Source: Bifidobacterium breve
GTDB taxonomy: Bacteria > Actinomycetota > Acidimicrobiia > Acidimicrobiales > Ilumatobacteraceae
Length of the DNA stretch: 18,274 nucleotides
Direction: 5' to 3'
Assembly (NCBI GenBank): GCA_945869715.1
Contig: CAMBPP010000014.1
Location: forward strand, 1-18,274
Part shown: in pieces, positions 5,892 to 13,552 of the stretch
Layout of the letters: each line of letters starts with the position of its first letter
Numbering within the stretch: the first letter of the stretch is position 1
Notes under the pieces: model-generated
Databases searched by the model: none
What the model was told of the DNA's origin: nothing
The model's input: the letters and a program-made list of their open reading frames with translations, nothing else
Program-made: the position numbers and the translations under genes

Positions 5892-6680
5892 GTGCCAGAC
5901 CAGTTTGACCCCCGTGCCCTTGACCCGCTCTCACAATTTCGCCTCGACGGCAAAGTTGCCTTAGTCACTGGGGCCTCGTCGGGCTTGGGCATGCGCTTTG
6001 CCAAGGTGCTTCATGCAGTGGGGGCACAGGTAGCCATTTCTGCGCGGCGCGCCGACCGGCTTGAAGCACTTGCTGCAGAGCTGCCGGGTGTACTTGCTGT
6101 ACCTGGCGATGTGGGAATAGCAAAAGACCGTGAGCATCTTGTTGCCACAGTGGAAAAGCATTTCGGACGCATTGATGTATTGGTGAACAACGCCGGTATT
6201 TCACGTACGGGTGGAATTGAAGTGGAAACCTTAGAAACATTTGAAGATGTGTTGCAGGTAAACACGGTTGCTGTGTGGCACTTGTGCAAGTTGGCAGGTG
6301 TTGGCATGGTGGAACGTAAAAGTGGATGCGTAGTGAACATTGCTTCCATGCTCGGTCTTGTAGGCGCAACCCCAATTAAACAAGCGAACTATTCGGCAAG
6401 TAAAGGTGCGGTTATCAACTTGACGCGCGAACTTGCTTTGCAGTGGGCACGAAAAGGCATTCGCGTGAATTCACTGTGCCCAGGTTGGTTTGAAACAGAA
6501 ATGACTGCGGGAATGGAAAGCGATGAAGGAAGTCAGCGCTACATCACTACAAACTCGCCGATGCCGCGAATGGGTTTTGCTCATGAACTCGATGGTGCGC
6601 TGCTCTTTTTGGCAAGCGACGCGTCAAGTTTTATGACGGGTCAGAATGTTGTTGTAGATGGCGGCTGGACCGCGCGTTAA
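5892..6680 (+). CDS. Short-chain dehydrogenase/reductase (SDR, classical type)
   Basis: The product is an NAD(P)-dependent oxidoreductase of 262 aa. It has the cofactor motif T-G-A-S-S-G-L-G (26-33), N-N-A-G (99-102), and the catalytic set Asn124, Ser152, Tyr167 and Lys171 (Y-S-A-S-K). It also has C-P-G-W-F-E-T-E-M after the active site and the usual C-terminal G-Q-N-V-V-V-D-G-G-W. Arg52 and Arg53 after the second strand favour NADP(H). The frame is open to a GTG at 5856, inside the divergent gene. GTG 5892 is preferred, giving the normal short lead-in. It diverges from the alpha/beta hydrolase by 19 bp, so shared control is likely. The substrate is unknown; FabG-like and alcohol dehydrogenase roles are both possible. 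Confidence 0.92.
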   Translation: MPDQFDPRALDPLSQFRLDGKVALVTGASSGLGMRFAKVLHAVGAQVAISARRADRLEALAAELPGVLAVPGDVGIAKDREHLVATVEKHFGRIDVLVNNAGISRTGGIEVETLETFEDVLQVNTVAVWHLCKLAGVGMVERKSGCVVNIASMLGLVGATPIKQANYSASKGAVINLTRELALQWARKGIRVNSLCPGWFETEMTAGMESDEGSQRYITTNSPMPRMGFAHELDGALLFLASDASSFMTGQNVVVDGGWTAR

Positions 6681-8122
6681 ATATTTGGTGTCAGGTCAGC
6701 CCACGGCGCAGCAGCTTCAATTTGAGCAGCAAGCGCAATGAGAATGTCTTCGCGGCCATAAGCGCCAACGAGCTGTACGCCCACGGGTAATCCGTCGGCG
6801 GTCATGTGGAGTGGCAAGCTGATGGCAGGTTGGCCAGTGGTGTTGAACTGTGCGGTGAAGCCCATCCATTCACCAGCAATTTTGAGCGGTGCCATGGGGT
6901 CATTTGGGTTGTTTGCTGAAACACCAATAGCAAGTGGTGGGGCAGCGAGTGTTGGCGTGAGCAAAATATCCCAACCGTCTTCCCACCATTGCTGTACGGC
7001 ACGCCTGTACACACCGCTTTCATTAATGGCGAGCGCGTAGTCGAGCGCGCTCACCTTCGATGAATACTCGGCCATGACCCAGTTCACCAACTCAATGTCG
7101 TTGGTTGTCACTTCACGGCCCAACATGGCAGAAATGCTTTGCCGGCTTGTAGCCATATTTGTTGACCACAGAGTCATGAAGCGGCCGCCTGCTTTGGGGT
7201 CATTAATTGCAGCAGGGAAAGCGAGTTCAACGTGGTGCCCGAATGATTCAAGTAAGTGTGCAGCATTGTTGACGGCAGTTGCGCACTCTGAGTGAATGGG
7301 GGTGCCATTGAAATGCGACTGCACAAAACCAATACGTAGTTTTCCGGGGTTCGCAGTGAGCTCGTTTACATATGGGCGAAGTGGTGGTGAAGCAATAACC
7401 GTGTCGCCCACACCTGGGCCGTGCACCGCATCGAGCAGTGCTGCAATGTCGCGCACGCTACGTGAAACAGCAAGCTCAACGCCGAGGTTTGTTTCCAACC
7501 GTGCGGGGCCTACCGAGATGCGGCCTTGTGAAACTTTTAAACCAACGAGACCAGAGCATGAAGCAGGAACGCGAATAGAACCGCCGCCATCGCTGGCATG
7601 TGCAATAGGAACCATGCCCGATGCAACTGCTGCAGATGCACCTCCACTAGAGCCACCAGGAGTGAAGTTTGTGTTCCAAGGGTTGCGTGTTGCACCCCAT
7701 GCTTCGGGTTCAGTAACGGGCAAGCTGCCGAACTCGGGTGAATTAGTACGGCCAAGAAAAACGAGATGCTGTTGTTTGAAGCGCGATACCAATGTGGTAT
7801 CTGAAGTTGCAATGTAGTTTGCTTCTTTGAGCGCTTTGTTTCCTTGAGAAATATGTTGACCCTCGTACATGGTGTGTAGGTCCTTGAGTAAAAAAGGAAC
7901 ACCAGCGAATGGGGTAGAGGGGTTTGTTGCGTCTACCTGCTTGGCAAGTTCGCGGCCATGGTTGAACCACGGAATATTGACTGCGTTGATGGCAGGGTTT
8001 ATTAGTTCAATGCGTGTGATGGCGGCTTCGGTGAGTTCACTTGCGGTGACTTCTTTATTTCGTACCAGTGCTGCTTGTGCAGTTGCATCGAGCCAGCGTG
8101 TTTCTTGAGCAATGTTCCCCAT
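6677..8122 (-). CDS. Amidase-signature family enzyme
   Basis: This 481-aa hydrolase of amide bonds has the complete Ser-cisSer-Lys triad: Lys80 in P-F-L-L-K-D-L, Ser158 in T-P-G-G-S-S-G-G, and nucleophile Ser182 in D-G-G-G-S-I-R-V-P-A-S. The C-terminal G-Q-P-A-I-S-L-P and G-L-P-V-G-V-Q-L-V-G are also typical. It resembles the stand-alone amidases (acyl- or aryl-amidases, 6-aminohexanoate cyclic dimer hydrolase-like) rather than GatA: there is no gatB or gatC next to it. The TAGAAC box six nt before the ATG supports the start. Its stop codon overlaps that of the SDR gene on the other strand. Confidence 0.92.
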   Translation of the reverse strand: MGNIAQETRWLDATAQAALVRNKEVTASELTEAAITRIELINPAINAVNIPWFNHGRELAKQVDATNPSTPFAGVPFLLKDLHTMYEGQHISQGNKALKEANYIATSDTTLVSRFKQQHLVFLGRTNSPEFGSLPVTEPEAWGATRNPWNTNFTPGGSSGGASAAVASGMVPIAHASDGGGSIRVPASCSGLVGLKVSQGRISVGPARLETNLGVELAVSRSVRDIAALLDAVHGPGVGDTVIASPPLRPYVNELTANPGKLRIGFVQSHFNGTPIHSECATAVNNAAHLLESFGHHVELAFPAAINDPKAGGRFMTLWSTNMATSRQSISAMLGREVTTNDIELVNWVMAEYSSKVSALDYALAINESGVYRRAVQQWWEDGWDILLTPTLAAPPLAIGVSANNPNDPMAPLKIAGEWMGFTAQFNTTGQPAISLPLHMTADGLPVGVQLVGAYGREDILIALAAQIEAAAPWADLTPNI

Positions 8123-8134
8123 TGAAAAGTTCTA
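8123..8134 (-). promoter_or_regulatory. -10 box (TAGAAC) for a leaderless amidase start
   Basis: On the minus strand TAGAAC (8134-8129) is followed by six nt and ATG 8122. The same hexamer, in the context CTAGAACT, stands before the lipoprotein gene at 9936. Confidence 0.45.
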
Positions 8135-8153
8135 GCACGTTGCGCCTACCCGC

Positions 8154-8168
8154 TAGTCTGCCAAGACC
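8154..8168 (+). promoter_or_regulatory. -10 box (TAGTCT) for the MFS gene
   Basis: TAGTCT at 8154-8159 ends nine nt before GTG 8169. The 46-bp gap from 8123 to 8168 thus holds back-to-back promoters for the divergent amidase and MFS genes. Confidence 0.4.
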
Positions 8169-9443
8169 GTGACAAATGCTGTTTCTTCGTCGACGCCACC
8201 AGAATTAACTACTCGCGATGTTGTTCGCGTACCCGCAGTGCGCAACATGCTTATTTATTCCACCCTGTTGTATACGGGGCTCATGCTGCAAGCCGCTGCA
8301 CTTGGCAAGCAGGTATACGACATTACGGGGCGCGAAATTGATATTGGCTGGATTGGTCTTGTTGAGTTTTTACCAGCGGCATTTCTTGTTTTGGTAACGG
8401 GAATGGTGGCTGACAGATTCCAACGCAAAAAAGTAGCCATGATTGGAATGGTGGGGGAACTTGCTTCTGCACTTGCGCTCATGTTTTATGCGCGAACACA
8501 CCCCACCGCGGTTGCTCCTATTTTCTTTATCGCTCTTCTTTACGGCGTATCTCGAGCTTTCATTGCGCCTGCAGCACGTTCCATTTGGCCAATGGTGGCA
8601 CCGCTGGGTGGAATGCCAGCGGTTGTGGCACTGTCGTCTGCAACATGGACCGGAGCAGCCATTCTTGGCCCCGCTTCGTCGGGGTTGTTGTACAGCGTTG
8701 ACCCGTGGGTGGCGTACGCAGTGGCATCGTGTCTTATTACGTTGAGCATGGTTGTGCTGACTCGTGTGAAAACAGGGCAAGCGGCAACAGAAGAAAACCG
8801 CGAACGACCAACATTGAAGCACGCTCTTGAAGGTCTTCAGTTTGTTCGACGCACTCCAATTTTGCTTGCTGCAATTTCTCTCGATCTTTTTGCAGTTCTG
8901 TTTGGTGGAGCAATAGCGCTGCTTCCTGTGATTGCTGAAGAGCGTTTGAATGTTGGCGATGTTGCCTATGGCTGGCTCCGTGCAGCGGCCGGCATTGGCG
9001 CAGCAAGTGTTGCAATCTTCCTAGCTTTCCGGCCTGCTCGGCGCCGGATAGGGCGCCTCCTATTTTTCGTTGTAGGAACATTTGGTGTTGCAACTGTGGT
9101 GCTGGGTCTTACGCGCAGTTATCTTGTGGCATTTATTGCGGTCATTGTGGCGAGCGGTGCCGACATGGTGAGTGTGTTTATTCGTGGTTCCATTGTTCCT
9201 CTGGTGACGCCCGACGATAAGCGCGGCCGTGTAATGGCAGTAGAGAACGTGTTCATTGGCGCTTCCAATGAACTCGGTGCATTTGAGTCGGGAGTCGCTT
9301 CACAAGCATTCGGTGCACCTGCTGCGGTGGTGGGCGGTGGAGTGGCCACTGTTGGCATCGTTGGTCTCTTCTGGTTCATGTTTCCTTCATTGCGGAAAAT
9401 TGACAGGTTTAGCGACCTCGAGAGCGATGCCATTTCTGAATAG
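8169..9443 (+). CDS. Major facilitator superfamily transporter (EntS/MFS_3-like exporter)
   Basis: This 424-aa inner-membrane protein has about 12 hydrophobic segments. It has the MFS loop 2-3 motif in the form G-M-V-A-D-R-F-Q-R-K-K near residues 78-88, a central polar loop at about 195-220 (K-T-G-Q-A-A-T-E-E-N-R-E-R), and P-D-D-K-R-G-R-V-M-A-V-E-N in the second half. The layout and the V-R-R-T-P-I-L-L stretch after the central loop fit the EntS-like (transmembrane secretion effector) group, which exports siderophores or drugs. No siderophore gene is nearby, so the cargo is unknown. The start is a GTG behind a -10 box. Confidence 0.88.
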   Translation: MTNAVSSSTPPELTTRDVVRVPAVRNMLIYSTLLYTGLMLQAAALGKQVYDITGREIDIGWIGLVEFLPAAFLVLVTGMVADRFQRKKVAMIGMVGELASALALMFYARTHPTAVAPIFFIALLYGVSRAFIAPAARSIWPMVAPLGGMPAVVALSSATWTGAAILGPASSGLLYSVDPWVAYAVASCLITLSMVVLTRVKTGQAATEENRERPTLKHALEGLQFVRRTPILLAAISLDLFAVLFGGAIALLPVIAEERLNVGDVAYGWLRAAAGIGAASVAIFLAFRPARRRIGRLLFFVVGTFGVATVVLGLTRSYLVAFIAVIVASGADMVSVFIRGSIVPLVTPDDKRGRVMAVENVFIGASNELGAFESGVASQAFGAPAAVVGGGVATVGIVGLFWFMFPSLRKIDRFSDLESDAISE

Positions 9444-9454
9444 CCAGCGTGACC

Positions 9455-9466
9455 TACATTGGGTAC
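9455..9466 (+). promoter_or_regulatory. -10 box (TACATT) for leaderless mscL
   Basis: TACATT at 9455-9460 is followed by six nt and ATG 9467. It supports ATG 9467 over the in-frame GTG at 9449, which lies before the box. Confidence 0.5.
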
Positions 9467-9889
9467 ATGCCAAAAGCGATTGAAAAACCCAGCAAAGTGA
9501 TGAAAGAGTTCCGCGAGTTTATTGATCGCGGCAATGTGGTGGAAATTGGTGTTGCGTTTGTGATGGGTGCAACTTTCAAAACCATTATTGATGCCTTTGC
9601 TGGCGATGGCAAAGACAACCAAGGCATATTGGGTGGAATTCTCGGTGCAATTTTTGGTGGGCAACAGCCAAATTTCAATGATAAAGGTCTTACTCTCAAT
9701 GGCAGTTTCTTGCCATTTGGAACTTTGTTGTCGGCGGTCATCAACTTTTTGCTCGTTGCATTTGTGATGTTCACCATTGTGAAGTTGTACAACAAGTTCC
9801 GGTCAGCAGCTGCAGCTTCTTCGACAAATGATCTTTTGGCCGAGATTCGTGACGAATTGCGCAAAAATAATGGCACTAGTCACTCGTAA
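9467..9889 (+). CDS. mscL: Large-conductance mechanosensitive channel MscL
   Basis: MscL is a homopentameric channel that opens at high membrane tension and releases solutes on osmotic downshock. The 140-aa product has the N-terminal amphipathic segment K-E-F-R-E-F-I-D-R-G-N-V-V, the pore-lining first helix (V-E-I-G-V-A-F-V-M-G-A-T-F), and a polar periplasmic loop at about residues 46-85. A second helix follows (about 86-106), then the C-terminal bundle helix L-L-A-E-I-R-D-E-L. The length is typical. A drop in salinity or osmolarity is a natural stress for a planktonic cell. It stands 23 nt after the MFS gene but has its own -10 box. Confidence 0.96.
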   Translation: MPKAIEKPSKVMKEFREFIDRGNVVEIGVAFVMGATFKTIIDAFAGDGKDNQGILGGILGAIFGGQQPNFNDKGLTLNGSFLPFGTLLSAVINFLLVAFVMFTIVKLYNKFRSAAAASSTNDLLAEIRDELRKNNGTSHS

Positions 9890-9922
9890 TTGACTTGCTT
9901 TTCGGAACTTTTGGCGGTGGAC

Positions 9923-9935
9923 TAGAACTCTCATG
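9923..9935 (+). promoter_or_regulatory. -10 box (TAGAAC) for the lipoprotein gene
   Basis: TAGAAC at 9923-9928 stands four nt before ATG 9933 and seven nt before ATG 9936. The second spacing fits leaderless transcription and decides the start in favour of 9936. Confidence 0.45.
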
Positions 9936-10916
9936 ATGAACCGCAAGACCTTCCCCATTTTTCTCGCGACGGCGTTTCTTGCTGTTGGAGTGTCGGCGTG
10001 TTCCCTTGTGACGAGTGACGGCAATGGCGGAGAGCTCGATGGAGTGGGTCGCATTCCGGGAAATGATTTTGTTGGCGTTGCTACATTGCCGCCAAACCTT
10101 GCTTCCGATGTGAAGTTTCCGAAACTTGAAGGTGCAGTTTTAGGTTCTGTTGCGCAGGGAAATCGCTTGCTCATGATTGGCGACTCCATCATGGCGTCAA
10201 TTTCAAAACGGTACGGCAACGAAGCATGTGGCTTAATGGTTCCACAAGGTTGGAATGTTGCTCTTGAAGCAGAAGCTGGTCAGTTCGCTGAGTTTGCTGG
10301 CAAAGTGCTCGACCGGCGCTGGAACGAAGGCTGGGACGCGGTTGTTATTGGGCTTGGTTCAAACTACGACGGCAACAAAGAGCGTTATCGCACTGCTATG
10401 GAAAAAGCCATTGCTCGAGTGTCTCCACTGCCCATACTCCTTGTGAACACCACAGAGTTTCGCAGTAAGCAAGCTGAAGTAAATGCCATCATTGAAGAAC
10501 TTGTTGCCGCGCACGAAAATATAACGTTGCTCGACTGGCGCACCATTTCGGCTACACGCTCATTGCGATCAAACGACGGCATTCACCCCAGCCCCGATGG
10601 TCGGGTGGTGCTCGCTACTGCCATTGCGCGAGCTGTTGGCATTGCGCCAAGTGCTCCGGGTGATTGCATGAAGGTCTACTACCAAGACGATTCTCGGGTG
10701 CTGCAGGGCGTGATGCCCACCACAACCACGCTGGATGCGAGTTCTTCAACAACATTGGCGAGTAATTCCACCTCTTCGCCTGTGCCGGTGGCAACTACGA
10801 GTCCTGCCCCGACCACTACCCTTGCTGCAGTTCCGGCCACAACGGTTCCTGTTGCTACAACCGCTGTTGTTGCAACAACTATTCCCACGCCAAGTAGCGC
10901 TGCACCTGCAGGTTAG
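9936..10916 (+). CDS. Lipoprotein SGNH/GDSL-type hydrolase with Thr/Ser/Ala/Pro tail
   Basis: The 326-aa product is a membrane-anchored, extracytoplasmic probable esterase. The signal peptide (N-R-K start, hydrophobic core) ends in the lipobox V-S-A-C with Cys22. Block I is G-D-S (Ser84), block III is G-S-N (Asn143) and block V is D-G-I-H (Asp214, His217), so the catalytic set is complete. Residues from about 260 to the end are low complexity (runs of T, S, A, P and V). The start could also be ATG 9933, one residue longer. It shares its plan (export signal, SGNH domain, Thr-rich tail) with the gene at 3488-4255, but the two differ clearly in sequence and in anchoring. Its natural substrate is unknown. 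Confidence 0.85.
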   Translation: MNRKTFPIFLATAFLAVGVSACSLVTSDGNGGELDGVGRIPGNDFVGVATLPPNLASDVKFPKLEGAVLGSVAQGNRLLMIGDSIMASISKRYGNEACGLMVPQGWNVALEAEAGQFAEFAGKVLDRRWNEGWDAVVIGLGSNYDGNKERYRTAMEKAIARVSPLPILLVNTTEFRSKQAEVNAIIEELVAAHENITLLDWRTISATRSLRSNDGIHPSPDGRVVLATAIARAVGIAPSAPGDCMKVYYQDDSRVLQGVMPTTTTLDASSSTTLASNSTSSPVPVATTSPAPTTTLAAVPATTVPVATTAVVATTIPTPSSAAPAG

Positions 10917-10949
10917 AACGAAAGTCACGCTGCCTATTTGAAATGGTGG

Positions 10950-10984
10950 TTGTTACTGAGCGCGAGTGGTGACACGATAGGGCG
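10950..10984 (+). promoter_or_regulatory. Promoter of the ABC-F gene (TTGTTA-17-CACGAT)
   Basis: TTGTTA at 10950-10955, a 17-nt spacer and CACGAT at 10973-10978 are followed by six nt and GTG 10985. This is the only near-leaderless start here with a recognisable -35 box as well. Confidence 0.5.
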
Positions 10985-12601
10985 GTGCTTCAAGTCAATG
11001 CCATCACCGTTGAAATAGGCGGCAAGACCATTGTTGAAGACGCAACCTTCACAGTGATGCCGCGCGACAAGGTAGGCCTTGTTGGTCGCAATGGTGCTGG
11101 TAAAACCACACTTTTCAAAACTCTCGGTGGCGACAATGACCCCACGAAGGGCAACATTTTGCGTAAAGGCGGCTACGGCTATTTGTCGCAAGACCCACGA
11201 GCTGCCGGTCAGTTCGACGGACGGCTTGCAGTGAATCACATTTTGTCGGGACGCAACATTGACGAAGATCTCATTCGGTTGGAAAAATTGCGCATTGGCA
11301 TGGAAGAAAATGCGAGTGAAGCAAATATTCGCAAGTACACCAAGGCCGAAGAGCAATTTCGCGACAAAGGTGGCTATTCGGCCGACAGCGAGGCACGTTC
11401 AATTGCGGCAGGTTTGGGGCTGAAGCCCGACCGGCTCGATTTGCAGCTAGGTGTTCTGTCTGGTGGAGAGCGTCGCCGAGTAGAGCTGTCACGAATTTTA
11501 TTTGCGGGGAGCGACATGTTGTTGCTTGATGAGCCCACCAACCACCTCGACGTTGATGCAAAAAACTGGTTGCTGAACTTTTTGCGACAATATCGTGGTG
11601 CTCTGTTGGTCATTAGCCACGACCTCGAGTTGCTCGATGAAGCAATTACTCGGGTGCTGCACCTCGACAGGCCCGGCGAAGACGAAGTGGGCACCTTGGT
11701 GGAGTACAAGGGCACCTATACGCAATACAAAACTTCACGTGCCGACGACGAACGCAGGACGGCAAAGAAAGCCGCAATGGAGTCGAAAGAAATTGACCGC
11801 TTGCAAACATTGGTCGACCGCTTTGGTGCAAAAGCAACGAAAGCAAGCATGGCGCACAGCATTGAAAAGCGCATCGACCGTATGGAGTCAACTCGCACGA
11901 AAGCTGGCGCAAAAGATCGTGTAATGAAAGTGAAGTTTCCCGACCCGCCACAAGCTGGTGAAACAGTTATCACGGTGAGTCACTTATCGAAGGCTTATGC
12001 TGGGCCACCTATTTTTGAAGACGTTTCATTTGATTTGGGTAGAGGTGAGCGACTGCTCATATTGGGCCTGAACGGTGCGGGTAAAACAAGCTTGTTGCGC
12101 ATTTTGGCCGGCGAAACAGATGCGAACCTTGGCAACTTTGAGTTTGGGTACAAAGTGCAAATGGGTTACTACGCACAAGAGCACGACAATCTCGACCCAC
12201 ATGCCAACCTCATCGACCACATGCGCAAAGAGGCGCCACCGCAGTTGGCTCTCACAGAAACTCAACTGCGTGGTTATCTAGGAATGTTTGGGCTTTCTGG
12301 AACCAAAGTGTTCCAAGAGTCGGGCACGCTCTCGGGTGGAGAAAAAACAAAGTTGGCTCTTGCCATGTTGATGGTGGGCCGCAACAACTTGTTGCTTCTT
12401 GACGAACCAACGAACAACCTCGACCCGGCGAGTCGCGAATCTATTGCCAACTCACTTTCCGATTGGAAAGGCGCCATTATTTTCGTGAGCCATGACCCCG
12501 AATTCGTTGAGCGGCTCTCACCAACCAAGGTGCTCTTGCTTCCCGACGGCGAAGTGGACTATTTCAATAAGTCGTGGCTCGACCTAGTGAGCCTCGCTTA
12601 G
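10985..12601 (+). CDS. ABC-F family ATPase (ribosome-associated type)
   Basis: This 538-aa soluble protein has two ATP-binding cassettes and no membrane segment. Cassette 1 has Walker A G-R-N-G-A-G-K-T-T (34-42), signature L-S-G-G-E-R-R-R (from 158) and Walker B L-L-L-D-E-P-T-N-H-L-D. Cassette 2 has G-L-N-G-A-G-K-T-S (361-369), L-S-G-G-E-K-T-K and L-L-L-L-D-E-P-T-N-N-L-D. The charged linker at about 240-325 (Y-K-G-T-Y-T-Q-Y-K, then R-F-G-A-K-A-T-K-A) is the segment that reaches the peptidyl-tRNA in this family. Members modulate translation or protect ribosomes from antibiotics. It is a housekeeping-like member by sequence; resistance cannot be claimed. The start is GTG. Confidence 0.94.
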   Translation: MLQVNAITVEIGGKTIVEDATFTVMPRDKVGLVGRNGAGKTTLFKTLGGDNDPTKGNILRKGGYGYLSQDPRAAGQFDGRLAVNHILSGRNIDEDLIRLEKLRIGMEENASEANIRKYTKAEEQFRDKGGYSADSEARSIAAGLGLKPDRLDLQLGVLSGGERRRVELSRILFAGSDMLLLDEPTNHLDVDAKNWLLNFLRQYRGALLVISHDLELLDEAITRVLHLDRPGEDEVGTLVEYKGTYTQYKTSRADDERRTAKKAAMESKEIDRLQTLVDRFGAKATKASMAHSIEKRIDRMESTRTKAGAKDRVMKVKFPDPPQAGETVITVSHLSKAYAGPPIFEDVSFDLGRGERLLILGLNGAGKTSLLRILAGETDANLGNFEFGYKVQMGYYAQEHDNLDPHANLIDHMRKEAPPQLALTETQLRGYLGMFGLSGTKVFQESGTLSGGEKTKLALAMLMVGRNNLLLLDEPTNNLDPASRESIANSLSDWKGAIIFVSHDPEFVERLSPTKVLLLPDGEVDYFNKSWLDLVSLA

Positions 12602-12625
12602 AGTTAATCGTTCCTGTCTGAGTGA

Positions 12626-12638
12626 TACGGTTTCGCTC
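12626..12638 (+). promoter_or_regulatory. -10 box (TACGGT) for the second LLM gene
   Basis: TACGGT at 12626-12631 is followed by seven nt and ATG 12639. No good -35 is seen. Confidence 0.45.
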
Positions 12639-13544
12639 ATGAAAATAGGAATTTTTGGTGGAGCAATTACTACTGGAACCCTCGATGACATTGTGGACGA
12701 GGCACGCGCAGTAGAGCAAGATGGTTTTGCAAGTTATTGGGCACCACAATTATTTGGTCACGATACTCTGACCGCTCTCGCAGTTGTTGGGCGAGAAGTT
12801 CCACGTATTGAGCTGGGCACCGCAGTGGTGCCAACGTACCCCCGCCACCCCATGATGTTGGCGCAGCAGTGCCTCACGGTGAATGCCGCAGTGAGTGGCC
12901 GGTTGTGCTTGGGCATTGGGCTGAGTCACAAAATTGTGATTGAAAATATGATGGGTATGTCGTTCGACAAACCAGTGCGCCACATGCGTGAATACCTCGC
13001 CATTCTCACCCAGATTGCGCAAACTGCGAAAGTGTCATTCAGTGGCGAGGTGTATTCGGCACATGCAGATGTTTCCGTTCCTGGTTCTCAGCCATTCTCG
13101 GTAGTGGTAGCAGCACTTGGCGAACAAATGCTGCGCGTCACTGGAGCACTTGCCGATGGCACACTCACCTGGTGCACAGGGCCAGCAACTTTGTCGTCGC
13201 ACACCATTCCTACTCTCAACCGCGCCGCAGATGAAGCGGGTAAACCAAAACCACGCGTTATTGCTGCACTACCGGTGTGCGTTACAAAAGACCGCGACGC
13301 TGCCTTGGCTCGCGCATCGCAAACCTTTGCCATTTATGGCCAACTCCCCAGCTACCGCGCCATGCTTGACCGAGAAGGTGCTGCAGGACCAGCCGATATT
13401 GCCATTGTGGGAAGTGCTGCAGAGGTGTGCGAGCGAGTAAATGCATTGCGCGATATTGGTGTGACTGACTTTGGTGCAGTGGAATTTGGCGGCAACCCCG
13501 ATGAAGTTGCTGCCACTCGTGCCGCAATGAAATCACTTTTATAG
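12639..13544 (+). CDS. LLM-class oxidoreductase, probably F420-dependent (second copy)
   Basis: This 301-aa luciferase-like barrel starts M-K-I-G-I-F-G-G and shows Y-W-A-P-Q-L-F-G-H-D, I-E-L-G-T-A-V-V-P-T-Y-P-R-H-P, S-G-R-L-C-L-G-I-G-L-S-H near residues 91-102 and G-A-L-A-D-G-T-L-T-W near 175. This pattern resembles an actinobacterial subgroup with predicted F420 binding, different from the LLM protein at 4215-5120. It is followed eight nt later by an enoyl-CoA hydratase-like gene with a strong Shine-Dalgarno, so the pair likely forms one operon acting on an acyl-CoA or related carbon compound (inference). Confidence 0.88.
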   Translation: MKIGIFGGAITTGTLDDIVDEARAVEQDGFASYWAPQLFGHDTLTALAVVGREVPRIELGTAVVPTYPRHPMMLAQQCLTVNAAVSGRLCLGIGLSHKIVIENMMGMSFDKPVRHMREYLAILTQIAQTAKVSFSGEVYSAHADVSVPGSQPFSVVVAALGEQMLRVTGALADGTLTWCTGPATLSSHTIPTLNRAADEAGKPKPRVIAALPVCVTKDRDAALARASQTFAIYGQLPSYRAMLDREGAAGPADIAIVGSAAEVCERVNALRDIGVTDFGAVEFGGNPDEVAATRAAMKSLL

Positions 13545-13547
13545 GAG
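13543..13547 (+). promoter_or_regulatory. Shine-Dalgarno AGGAG of the enoyl-CoA hydratase-like gene
   Basis: AGGAG at 13543-13547 overlaps the stop codon of the LLM gene and lies five nt before ATG 13553. It is the clearest ribosome binding site in the window and marks an operon-internal gene. Confidence 0.75.
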
Positions 13548-13552
13548 ATGCA

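Noticed and set aside
5873..6004. Upstream extension of the alpha/beta hydrolase to 6004
   Set aside because: It crosses the start of the SDR gene on the other strand, has low similarity to a hydrolase N-terminus, and the TACGAT box favours 5872.
7296..7817. 173-codon frame on the plus strand within the amidase gene
   Set aside because: It is the antisense shadow of the amidase, which has full catalytic motifs; the shadow has none.
6677..8122. GatA subunit of the tRNA-dependent amidotransferase
   Set aside because: No gatB or gatC is nearby, and the sequence around the nucleophile and the C-terminus fits stand-alone amidases better.
10679..10888. Val/Ala-rich frame on the minus strand opposite the lipoprotein tail
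   Set aside because: It is the complement of Thr/Ala/Val-coding low-complexity sequence; no independent start signal.
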